From Tannerella sp. oral taxon 808 (GTDB lineage: Bacteria; Bacteroidota; Bacteroidia; Bacteroidales; Tannerellaceae), in NCBI GenBank assembly GCA_002890585.1, contig MIQB01000028.1:1-23729 (forward strand): 23,729 nucleotides of DNA. Direction: 5' to 3'. Below the pieces are notes generated by a model. The model was not told the DNA's origin and did no database searches. It saw nothing but the letters and a program-made list of their open reading frames with translations. Positions 1 through 6,150 of the stretch are shown here, piece by piece. Positions within the stretch are counted from its first letter, which is position 1. Each line of letters opens with the position of its first letter. The position numbers and the translations under genes were made by a program.

Positions 1-96
1 CGGCGCCGCCGTTTGGGCCAGCGGGTGAGAATGCATGTAAACGGCGCCGCCGTTTGGGCCAGCGGGTGAGAATGCATGTAAACGGCGCCGCCGTTT
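1..96. repeat. 41-bp tandem array with a 17-bp dyad (cut by window edge)
   Basis: Two identical 41-bp units (1-41 and 42-82) are followed by the first 14 bases of a third (83-96). Each unit junction forms a perfect odd-centred dyad, AAACGGCGCCGCCGTTT (39-55 and 80-96), and each unit also carries an ATGCAT palindrome. The array probably continues left of the window. It lies downstream of the NhaC-type gene, which ends at 138. The stretch 97-137 holds only a weak 15-bp near-palindrome (97-111) and no clear terminator. Confidence 0.9.
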
Positions 97-137
97 CCTA
101 TATCATAAAGGATAGATGACGAATAATCGGCGGGGAA

Positions 138-1457
138 TCAGCTGTATTTGCGCGGCAGGCGCAAAGCGATGCTGAGGATGGCGCACCCGCCCATGATGAA
201 GGGATAGTAAAGGGAGCCGATGATGGCCATCGGCGAGACTTCGGCAAAGCGGGCGGCCAGAAGCAGCTGCGCGCCGTAAGGGATCATGCCTTGGACGAGG
301 CACGAGAAGGTGTCGAGGATGCTGGCTGCTTTGCGCGGATCGATGCCGTAGCGGGCGGTGATCTCGCGCGCCATCGAGCCGGTAGTGAGGATGGCGATGG
401 TGTTGTTGGCTGTGCAAATGTTGGCCACGGAGACTAACGCTGCGATGGCGGCTTCGGCGCCGCGTTTGCCACGAATGCCGCGCGTGAGGCCCTTCATTAG
501 AAAATCAATTCCCCCATTAAAACGGATCAGCTCGAGCATGCCGCCGGCCAGCATGGTGACGATGATGAGTTCGCCCATGCCGACGATGCCTTGCCCGAGG
601 GCGCCGATCCAGGGCCAAAACGTAACCGTGCCGAAGACAGCGCCAACAAGGCCACAGACGACGATGCCGAGGGTCAGGACGGCGGCCACGTTCATGCCTC
701 GGGCGGCGGCGATGAGGACGACGAGGTAGGGAAGGGCGAGGTAGGGCGAGCGGGGGTCGGTGTGGACGGGCACCTCGGTGAGGTGTGCGCCTTGGAAGGC
801 GTAAATGATGAAGGTGGCGATGGCCGCGGGCAGGACGATACGGAGGTTGACGCGAAACTTGTCGCGCATGCTGCAGCCTTGGGTACGCGTGGCGGCGATG
901 GTGGTGTCGGAGATGAATGAGAGGTTGTCGCCAAAGAAGGCGCCGCCGGTGACGACGGCTGCGATGTACTCCACAGGCAGGCCGAGCGGCTCGGAGAGTC
1001 CGAGGGCGATGGGCACGAGGGCGACGACAGTGCCTACGCTGGTGCCGATGGAGAGGGAGATGACGCAGGAGGCGAGGAAGAGACCCGGTAGGAGCAGTCC
1101 GGCGGGCAGTAGGCAGAGGATGAGGTGAACCGTAGCGTCGATAGCGCCAATGTTGCGCGCGGCCTCGGAGAAGGCGCCGGCGAGGATGAAGATCCAAATC
1201 ATCATCAGCAGGTTGTAGTCGGCCACGCCGCGTGAGAAGCGCAGGACGCGTTTCTCGGTCGAGAGCCCGCGGGTGATGCAGACGGCATAGACCGAGGCGA
1301 TGAGGAAGGCCACGGTGATGGGCATGGCGTAGAAGTCGCGGAGGATAAGCGAGGTGAGCAGGTAGACGGCCAGGAAGACGACGAGCGGCGTGGCGCCTAT
1401 CCATCGCGCGGCGGGCGAGATGTGGGGGTTGATCTCGGTGGCGGGGGTGTGATCCAT
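138..1457 (-). CDS. nhaC: Na+/H+ antiporter, NhaC family
   Basis: A 439-residue polytopic inner-membrane protein that probably exchanges Na+ for H+ in pH and sodium homeostasis. It has about ten or more hydrophobic segments. The clearest signature is GGAFFGDNLSFISDT (residues 171-185) followed by TTIAATRTQGC, the conserved core of NhaC/PF03553 antiporters. A second conserved stretch in the C-terminal half, around VSVANICTANNTIAI, fits the inverted-repeat fold of the family. The ATG at 1457 is 10 bp after the stop of the upstream acetyltransferase, so it is probably the last gene of the fabD-to-nhaC run. Substrate could differ (some NhaC homologues exchange other organic ions for H+ or Na+), so family is firmer than substrate. 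The symbol is given at family level. Confidence 0.88.
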   Translation of the reverse strand: MDHTPATEINPHISPAARWIGATPLVVFLAVYLLTSLILRDFYAMPITVAFLIASVYAVCITRGLSTEKRVLRFSRGVADYNLLMMIWIFILAGAFSEAARNIGAIDATVHLILCLLPAGLLLPGLFLASCVISLSIGTSVGTVVALVPIALGLSEPLGLPVEYIAAVVTGGAFFGDNLSFISDTTIAATRTQGCSMRDKFRVNLRIVLPAAIATFIIYAFQGAHLTEVPVHTDPRSPYLALPYLVVLIAAARGMNVAAVLTLGIVVCGLVGAVFGTVTFWPWIGALGQGIVGMGELIIVTMLAGGMLELIRFNGGIDFLMKGLTRGIRGKRGAEAAIAALVSVANICTANNTIAILTTGSMAREITARYGIDPRKAASILDTFSCLVQGMIPYGAQLLLAARFAEVSPMAIIGSLYYPFIMGGCAILSIALRLPRKYS

Positions 1458-1467
1458 TTATGGTGTA

Positions 1468-2046
1468 TTAAAGGAGGGGGGCAGTCTCCGCCTCCAATCG
1501 CCGTATCACACGGCAAGGATTGCCGACGGCGAGCCTGTCGGAGGGGATGTCGCGGGTGACGACGCTACCGGCGCCGATCACGGTGCGGTCGCCGATGGTC
1601 ACACCGGGGCAGATGATCGTGCCGCCGCCGATCCAGCAGTCGGCACCGATGGTGACAGGGCGCGCATACTCGCGACCTGTGCTGCGCTCGCGGTAGTCTA
1701 AGGGGTGATGGGGGGTGTAGATCTGTACGGCGGGGCCGATGAGCGTGCGATCGCCGATCGTGATCCATCCGCCGTCGAGAAAGGTGCAGCCGGCGTTGAT
1801 GTAGATGTCGCGGCCGAGGCGGATGCCGTGGCCGTGGTCGCAATGGAAGGGCGGACAGATGACGGATGTCGGGGGGATGCCGGGGATGAGCTGCTCGAGC
1901 AGCTCGCGGTAGCCATCGCTGTAAGTCGACATCATGCGCATGCGGGCCAGCAGCTCTTTGGCGTGGCGAAAGCTGGCTTGCAGCTCGGGGGATCGGAAGT
2001 CGGGCGACTCGCCGTCGCGCATTTTCTGGATTTCACTCCGGATCAT
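1468..2046 (-). CDS. maa: Sugar O-acetyltransferase (maltose/galactoside acetyltransferase type)
   Basis: A 192-residue cytoplasmic enzyme expected to move acetyl from acetyl-CoA to a sugar hydroxyl. Residues 1-60 are the helical cap typical of Maa/LacA enzymes (RMRMMSTYSDGYRELLEQLI). Residues 65-185 are a left-handed beta-helix of hexapeptide repeats (IGDRTLIGPAVQIYTP, IGADCWIGGGTIICPGVTIG). The catalytic His is probably H114 in TPHHPLD. The C-terminal cap is VVTRDIPSDRLAVGNPCRVI. Length matches the family. The start at 2046 lies 3 bp after the rlmI stop, which suggests translational coupling. The true acceptor sugar cannot be read from the sequence. The symbol is a family label. Confidence 0.9.
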   Translation of the reverse strand: MIRSEIQKMRDGESPDFRSPELQASFRHAKELLARMRMMSTYSDGYRELLEQLIPGIPPTSVICPPFHCDHGHGIRLGRDIYINAGCTFLDGGWITIGDRTLIGPAVQIYTPHHPLDYRERSTGREYARPVTIGADCWIGGGTIICPGVTIGDRTVIGAGSVVTRDIPSDRLAVGNPCRVIRRLEAETAPLL

Positions 2047-2049
2047 GGG

Positions 2050-3240
2050 TTATTCGACTTCTAAGACGAGGCCTTTGAGGTACTCGCCTTCGGGGTGGTA
2101 GATGCTGACGGGGTGATCGGCGGGTTGGGTGAGCTGGTGCAGGATGCGGACGTGGCGGCGCGTCTGTGCGGCGGCGCTGAAGACGGCCAGTCGGAAGTCA
2201 TTGCGACTAACTACCTGCGAGCAGGAGAAGGTGAAGAGGATGCCGCCAGGGCGGATCTTTTCAAAGGCTGCGGCGTTGAGTTTGCGATACCCCTGAAGGG
2301 CATTGCGGAGCACGTCGCGATGCTTGGCGAAAGCGGGCGGATCGAGGATGATGAGGTCGTAGTCGCGGCCGGCGCGGCGGAGGTAATCGAAGGCATCATC
2401 GGCAAAGGCGCGGTGGCGATCGTCGGCGGGGAAGTTGAGGGCGACGTTGCGCTCGGTGAGCGTAACGGCCTTCGAGGAGCTATCGACGGAGTGTACCAGC
2501 CGCGCACCGCCGCGCAGGGCGTAAACGGAGAAGCCTCCGGTGTAGCAAAACATGTTCAGCACCATGCGACCGCTGGCATACTGCTCCAAGAGCCTACGGT
2601 TCTCGCGTTGATCGACAAAGAAGCCCGTCTTCTGCCCCTTGAGCCAGTCGATGCCGAAGCGCAAGCCGCGCTCTGTGGCGAGGTGTTCGCCGGCGGTGTA
2701 GTGTCCCAGCAGGTATTCGTCGGTGTGGTCGAGGGCGGCTTTGAAGGGCAGTGTGCCGTCGGATTTATAATAGATGGCTTGCAGGCGGTCGCCAAGGAGT
2801 TCGCGGAGGGCCGCGGCGATCTCGTGGCGGGCGTGGTGCATACCGACGGAGTGCGCCTGCATGACAGCCGTGTCAGCATACATATCAATAACAAGCCCCG
2901 GCAGGCGGTCGCCCTCGCCGTAGACCAGACGATAGGTGTCGTTGTCCGGCGCGTGGTCTAAGCCCAACATTTGGCGCAGGCGGTAAGCCGAACGGAGGCG
3001 TTCAATCCAGAAGGTATGATCGATCTCGGCGGCTTCGAAGGCGAGCAGCCGGACGGCGATGCTGCCTATCTGGTAATGCCCCACGCCGAGCAGTCGGCCA
3101 TCGGCGGCGTAGACCTCTACCACGGCGCCCTCCTCCGGCCGCCCGTCGATGCGCGCCACAGCGCCTGAGAAGACCCACGGGTGAAGGCGCAGTACGGATT
3201 CTTCCTTCTTAGGCTTGAGGTAAATCTTACCAGCGATCAT
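2050..3240 (-). CDS. rlmI: 23S rRNA (cytosine-C5)-methyltransferase, RlmI family
   Basis: A 396-residue class I SAM-dependent methyltransferase. By family it makes 5-methylcytosine in 23S rRNA (C1962 in E. coli numbering). Residues 1-70 form a PUA-like RNA-binding domain (IYLKPKKEESVLRLHPWVFSGA). Then come the RlmI middle domain with QKTGFFVDQREN (203-214), the SAM-binding motif I around VLNMFCYTGGFSVYAL (227-242), motif IV LDPPAFAK (299-306) and the putative catalytic Cys340 in FTFSCSQ. Its ATG (3240-3238) overlaps the TGA of the exonuclease gene by four bases (ATGA), so the two are probably translated in a coupled way. Exact target base is inferred from the family. Confidence 0.93.
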   Translation of the reverse strand: MIAGKIYLKPKKEESVLRLHPWVFSGAVARIDGRPEEGAVVEVYAADGRLLGVGHYQIGSIAVRLLAFEAAEIDHTFWIERLRSAYRLRQMLGLDHAPDNDTYRLVYGEGDRLPGLVIDMYADTAVMQAHSVGMHHARHEIAAALRELLGDRLQAIYYKSDGTLPFKAALDHTDEYLLGHYTAGEHLATERGLRFGIDWLKGQKTGFFVDQRENRRLLEQYASGRMVLNMFCYTGGFSVYALRGGARLVHSVDSSSKAVTLTERNVALNFPADDRHRAFADDAFDYLRRAGRDYDLIILDPPAFAKHRDVLRNALQGYRKLNAAAFEKIRPGGILFTFSCSQVVSRNDFRLAVFSAAAQTRRHVRILHQLTQPADHPVSIYHPEGEYLKGLVLEVE

Positions 3241-3824
3241 GATTGCAAGTATTGATAGATACGCAGGCAGGCCCAGGCGTCGAGGGCGGCATATCGCTGC
3301 TGCGCGGTGGTGAGCACGTCGGCCTCCCAGTTGGTGAGGCGCACCCGCTTGGAGATTTTCTTTCGGAAGAGGATGGCGTAGATCTTTTGCAGCCCCGCCT
3401 CCTCAATGCCATACGATGGCATCAGCTTTTGCAACTCGACGAAGCCAGCAGGCCGGAGGTTTTCCACACGTTCGCGGAGCATGTGGAAATCGTCGGTCAG
3501 CGAGAGCCCAATCTTCGTCACGTCTGCGTTGGAAAGGAAGCCCACGAGAGGCTCCGGAATACCGCCGAGACAGTTCAGCCGAAAGAGGTAACACACCCGA
3601 TCAGTGGCCACCTGCATGAGGGAGACTTTGTGGTGTTGATCCTTACGGAAGTTGGGGCGCGTCTCGGTGTCGAAGCCGACGCATCGGCTGGCGGACAGCG
3701 CCTCCACGGCCGGTTTCACGTCGGCTGGATGATCCACGACGACGATCCGGCCGGTATACTCCTCAATGGGAAGGGTGGAGATTTCTTCTTTGGTGATCTT
3801 GACGGGGGAGAGGAAAGGGGTCAT
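3237..3824 (-). CDS. 3'-5' exonuclease domain protein (DEDDy, RNase D-like)
   Basis: A 195-residue single-domain exonuclease of the DnaQ/RNase D superfamily. The DEDDy residues are visible: D52 and E54 in GFDTETRP (motif I), D111/D112 in GLSLTDDFHML (motif II), and Y178 with D182 in RYAALDAW (motif III). Metal-dependent 3'-5' hydrolysis of nucleic acid is expected. There is no HRDC domain, unlike full-length RNase D, so RNA versus DNA as the substrate is open. The start ATG (3824) overlaps the DUF5063 stop as ATGA, and the stop overlaps the rlmI start the same way. This tight placement next to an rRNA methyltransferase hints at RNA metabolism, but that is an inference. Confidence 0.88.
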   Translation of the reverse strand: MTPFLSPVKITKEEISTLPIEEYTGRIVVVDHPADVKPAVEALSASRCVGFDTETRPNFRKDQHHKVSLMQVATDRVCYLFRLNCLGGIPEPLVGFLSNADVTKIGLSLTDDFHMLRERVENLRPAGFVELQKLMPSYGIEEAGLQKIYAILFRKKISKRVRLTNWEADVLTTAQQRYAALDAWACLRIYQYLQS

Positions 3825-4390
3825 GCGGGGCGTTGGGTGAGGGTGATTGCGGTGATTTCTTCGGCCAGCTCCTCGTTGTATCGCAACGCGTGGAGCGCCT
3901 TGAGGGCGTTCAGGAGCGCCTGCCCCCAGTAAAGGCGAAAATTCTCCGTGCAGCGCGCAAGGGCGGCGTGCATGGTCGGCTCATGCTCCTCGCGGAAGAG
4001 GGAGACGAAGTCGCCGAGGTCTTGATAGAGGTCAGACAGATTTTCAGAGATGAAGGCAGCGATGGGGGTGTCGCTGTATTGCATGTCGGGCATGAAGGTC
4101 TCTAAGTAGCTGTCGAAACGGCCCAGCAGCGCGGCGAGCCGGGCGCGGAGTGCGTCGTAGGTCTCTTCGGTGATGTAAGGCGCGAGGTCGGCATCATCGT
4201 CGGCCTCGGCCTCAGGCAGGAGCGTCGCTTTGAGATAAAGCAAGGGGAGCAACTTGGTGGCCTTATCGACAAACTGCATCAGGCCGCCCGCCTCTTTCCC
4301 TGCATTTTCCATCCATGAACAGAACTCGAAAGCGACGGTGACAAATTCCAGCGTGTTCTTGTCGTAAATCGGGTTGCTTCCCTGCTTCAT
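3821..4390 (-). CDS. DUF5063 domain-containing protein
   Basis: A 189-residue, acidic, helix-rich soluble protein with no signal peptide or membrane segment. Phrases such as FVTVAFEFCSWMENA, DKATKLLPLLYLKATLLP and DLGDFVSLFREEHEPTMHAAL match what I know of DUF5063 (PF16702), a family of unknown function common in Bacteroidota. The ATG lies 10 bp after the fabD stop, and its own stop overlaps the exonuclease start by four bases. Conserved coupling to the exonuclease and rlmI suggests a joint role, but no function can be stated. Confidence 0.82.
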   Translation of the reverse strand: MKQGSNPIYDKNTLEFVTVAFEFCSWMENAGKEAGGLMQFVDKATKLLPLLYLKATLLPEAEADDDADLAPYITEETYDALRARLAALLGRFDSYLETFMPDMQYSDTPIAAFISENLSDLYQDLGDFVSLFREEHEPTMHAALARCTENFRLYWGQALLNALKALHALRYNEELAEEITAITLTQRPA

Positions 4391-4400
4391 TGCGTATTAT

Positions 4401-5282
4401 TTATTGTAACCCTTCAGTGGCCACGGAGGCGTCGATCTTCTTAACTAAGCCTTGCAACACGTTGCCCGGCCCGAGCTCCACGAAGCGGGTGGCGCCATCG
4501 GCCACCATGTTGCGGACGGTCTGTGTCCAGCGGACGGGCGAGGTGAGCTGCGCCACGAGGTTGCGGCGGATGGCGTCGGGGTCGGTCTGCGGCCGTGCGT
4601 CCACGTTCTGGTAGACGGGGCAGATGGGGCTATTGAAAGCTGTTTCCTCGATGGCTTCGGCCAGTTCAGCGCGTGCCGGCTCCATGAGCGGGGAGTGGAA
4701 GGCGCCGCCCACCTTCAGTTTAAGGGCCCGCTTGGCGCCGGCTGCTTTCATCTTTTCACACGCGGCGTCGATGCCGGCCACGGTGCCCGAGATGACGATC
4801 TGCCCGGGGCAGTTGTAGTTGGCACAGACGACTACCTCGTCCGTGATCTCGTTGCAGAGCTGCTCCACTTTTTCGTCCGGAAGCCCAAGGATGGCGGCCA
4901 TCGTGGAGGGGGCTTTTTCGCAGGCCTTCTGCATGGCCTGTGCGCGCTTGGAGACGAGCCAGAGGCCGTCTTCGAACGACAGTGCGCGGGCTGCGACGAG
5001 GGCGGAGAACTCGCCGAGGGAGTGGCCGGCGGTCATGTCGGGGCGGAAGTCGTCGCCGAGGGTGCGGGCCAGGATGACGGAGTGGAGGAAGACGGCGGGC
5101 TGGGTGACTTTCGTCTGCTTCAGGTCGTCGTCGGTGCCGGCAAACATGAGGTCGGTGATGCGGAAGCCAAGGATGTCGTTGGCTTGTTCAAAGAGCGTTT
5201 TGGCGAGAGGGGTGCCTTCGTAGAGCGACTTGCCCATTCCGACAAATTGGGCGCCTTGGCCGGGGAATACGTATGCGTTCAT
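4401..5282 (-). CDS. fabD: Malonyl-CoA:ACP transacylase
   Basis: A 293-residue cytosolic enzyme that moves malonyl from CoA to acyl carrier protein, supplying fatty-acid elongation. Visible motifs are the N-terminal FPGQGAQ (6-12), the nucleophile elbow GHSLGEFSA with Ser88, Arg113 in SKRAQAM, the catalytic His196 in GGAFHSPLM and VYQNVDA near the C terminus. I chose the ATG at 5282 because the family begins directly before VFPGQG. The frame stays open upstream to 5492, but that stretch is low-complexity and contains a promoter-like site. It is the first gene of the six-gene minus-strand run. No other fatty-acid gene is in the window. Confidence 0.95.
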   Translation of the reverse strand: MNAYVFPGQGAQFVGMGKSLYEGTPLAKTLFEQANDILGFRITDLMFAGTDDDLKQTKVTQPAVFLHSVILARTLGDDFRPDMTAGHSLGEFSALVAARALSFEDGLWLVSKRAQAMQKACEKAPSTMAAILGLPDEKVEQLCNEITDEVVVCANYNCPGQIVISGTVAGIDAACEKMKAAGAKRALKLKVGGAFHSPLMEPARAELAEAIEETAFNSPICPVYQNVDARPQTDPDAIRRNLVAQLTSPVRWTQTVRNMVADGATRFVELGPGNVLQGLVKKIDASVATEGLQ

Positions 5283-5324
5283 AATGTAGAAGTATAAGTA
5301 GGTGTAGTTTTTTTTAAGCGCGGG

Positions 5325-5332
5325 CAAAAGTA
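5325..5332 (-). promoter_or_regulatory. Bacteroidota -7 box for the fabD operon
   Basis: On the minus strand the site reads TACTTTTG, an exact match to the Bacteroidota TAnnTTTG -7 element. It lies about 43 bp upstream of the fabD ATG. No TTTG-like -33 box is seen 19 bp further upstream, so the call rests on the -7 box and position alone. Confidence 0.5.
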
Positions 5333-5355
5333 GACGGTGTTTTGAATTGGGTAGG

Positions 5356-5429
5356 GGCTTTGCACCCAGCCTCCCCCACCCCGGCTCCTTTTCTTCCCTT
5401 TGATGGGAGAGAGAGGGGGGGGCAAAGCC
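5356..5429. repeat. Inverted-repeat element between fabD and the TatA-like gene
   Basis: GGCTTTGC (5356-5363) and GCAAAGCC (5422-5429) form a perfect 8-bp inverted repeat around a pyrimidine-rich left half and a purine-rich right half (CCTCCCCCACC, then GGGAGAGAGAGG). The two halves can partly pair. It looks like a short dispersed palindromic element sitting in the divergent promoter region. No coding content is evident. Confidence 0.4.
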
Positions 5430-5495
5430 GGCGCGCTTCGCTCGTCGCCCAAGCGCACCCATCTCGGGGCGAAATGGGATTTGTGTGAGCACGTC

Positions 5496-5503
5496 TATTT
5501 TTG
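5496..5503 (+). promoter_or_regulatory. Bacteroidota -7 box for the TatA-like gene
   Basis: TATTTTTG matches TAnnTTTG exactly and lies 31 bp upstream of the GTG at 5535. The -33 position 19 bp upstream reads AATG, a poor match, so this is a moderate call. Confidence 0.4.
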
Positions 5504-5534
5504 CCGCCGTGGATAAGAAAAGAATAAGTCATAC

Positions 5535-5735
5535 GTGAACATGAACCCTTTGCTGCTCTTAGGTCATTGGGGTGTCGGTGAAGTCATCCTAATTATCGCC
5601 ATCGTGGGACTGCTCTTCGGCGATCGGAAAACGTGGAACCGGGTGAAGGGCACCACCCAAACGCTCAAGAAAATGATTCAAGCACGGCGGCGAACACGCG
5701 CCGGGCGTCACACTGATCAAATGTCTGCACAGTGA
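5535..5735 (+). CDS. Small TatA/E-like membrane protein (putative)
   Basis: A 66-residue protein starting at GTG 5535, or 64 residues from the ATG at 5541. The pattern is a short N-terminal segment, a Gly-x-x-Glu-like HWGVGEV, a hydrophobic helix ILIIAIVGLLFG ending in the LFG hinge, then a basic amphipathic stretch (RKTWNRVKGTTQTLKKMIQ) and an Arg-rich tail. That is the layout of TatA/TatE pore subunits of the twin-arginine translocase. The usual Lys-Ile-Pro after the hinge is missing and no tatC or tatB is nearby. It may be a true TatA, a paralogue, or an unrelated small membrane protein. Its TGA overlaps a GTG that opens the 140-codon frame across the following array. Confidence 0.5.
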   Translation: MNMNPLLLLGHWGVGEVILIIAIVGLLFGDRKTWNRVKGTTQTLKKMIQARRRTRAGRHTDQMSAQ

Positions 5736-5760
5736 AGGCTCCTTCTTTTATCAAACCACC

Positions 5761-6066
5761 TTGCAGCATTCCTGCAAACGCCAACCAGTTTTCCGTGGCA
5801 TTTGCAGCGTTCCTGCAAAGGCCAACCAGCTTTCCGTGGCATTTGCAGCATTCCTGCAAACGCCAACCAGCTTTCCGTGGCATTTGCAGCATTCCTGCAA
5901 ACGCCAACCAGTTTTCCGTGGCATTTGCAACAGTGTTGCAAACGTCAACCAGCTTTCCATGGCATTTGCAACAGTGTTGCAAACGTCAACCAGCTTTCCG
6001 TGGCATTTGCAACAGTGTTGCAAACGTCAACCCGTTTTCCGTGGCATTTGCAACACTGTTGCAAGC
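5761..6066. repeat. 41-bp tandem array with covarying dyads
   Basis: Seven full 41-bp units start at 5761, 5802, 5843, 5884, 5925, 5966 and 6007, and a partial eighth starts at 6048. There are two subtypes. Units 1-4 carry TTGCAGCATTCCTGCAA; units 5-8 carry TTGCAACAGTGTTGCAA. The change at dyad positions 6 and 12 is compensatory (G-C to A-T). Half a period away a second symmetry, TGCAAAcGCCA with TGGCaTTTGCA, encloses a 12-bp loop. No stop occurs in any plus-strand frame of the array. It fills most of the 415-bp gap before the PBP1A gene. The remainder, 6067-6150, shows no recognisable promoter. Confidence 0.93.
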
Positions 6067-6150
6067 CCCACAACATAGGCCATCCCCCCGCGCGCCATTC
6101 ATCCCCCCCTCCCCCACTGATCCATCACGATTTCGCTATACCGATATAAT

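Noticed and set aside
97..111. Terminator for the antiporter operon
   Set aside because: The near-palindrome is short, AT-rich and has one mismatch, with no following T-tract on the minus strand. The array at 1-96 may serve this role instead, but that cannot be shown.
517..1404. Second long minus-strand frame inside the NhaC-type gene
   Set aside because: Its product is an Arg- and His-rich out-of-frame reading of the antiporter gene with no membrane pattern or motif.
5356..5429. Insertion sequence or full mobile element
   Set aside because: Only about 75 bp with 8-bp ends, no target-site duplication that I could see and no transposase. It is kept as a short palindromic repeat only.
5283..5492. 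N-terminal extension of FabD to an ATG at 5492
   Set aside because: FabD proteins begin just before VFPGQG. The extension is low-complexity, crosses the inverted-repeat element and the -7 box, and matches no family feature.
5751..6023. Minus-strand frames across the 41-bp array as genes
   Set aside because: They are Cys- and His-containing readings of the DNA repeat with no start context. The second-subtype units contain TCA on the plus strand, which puts stops in one minus frame.
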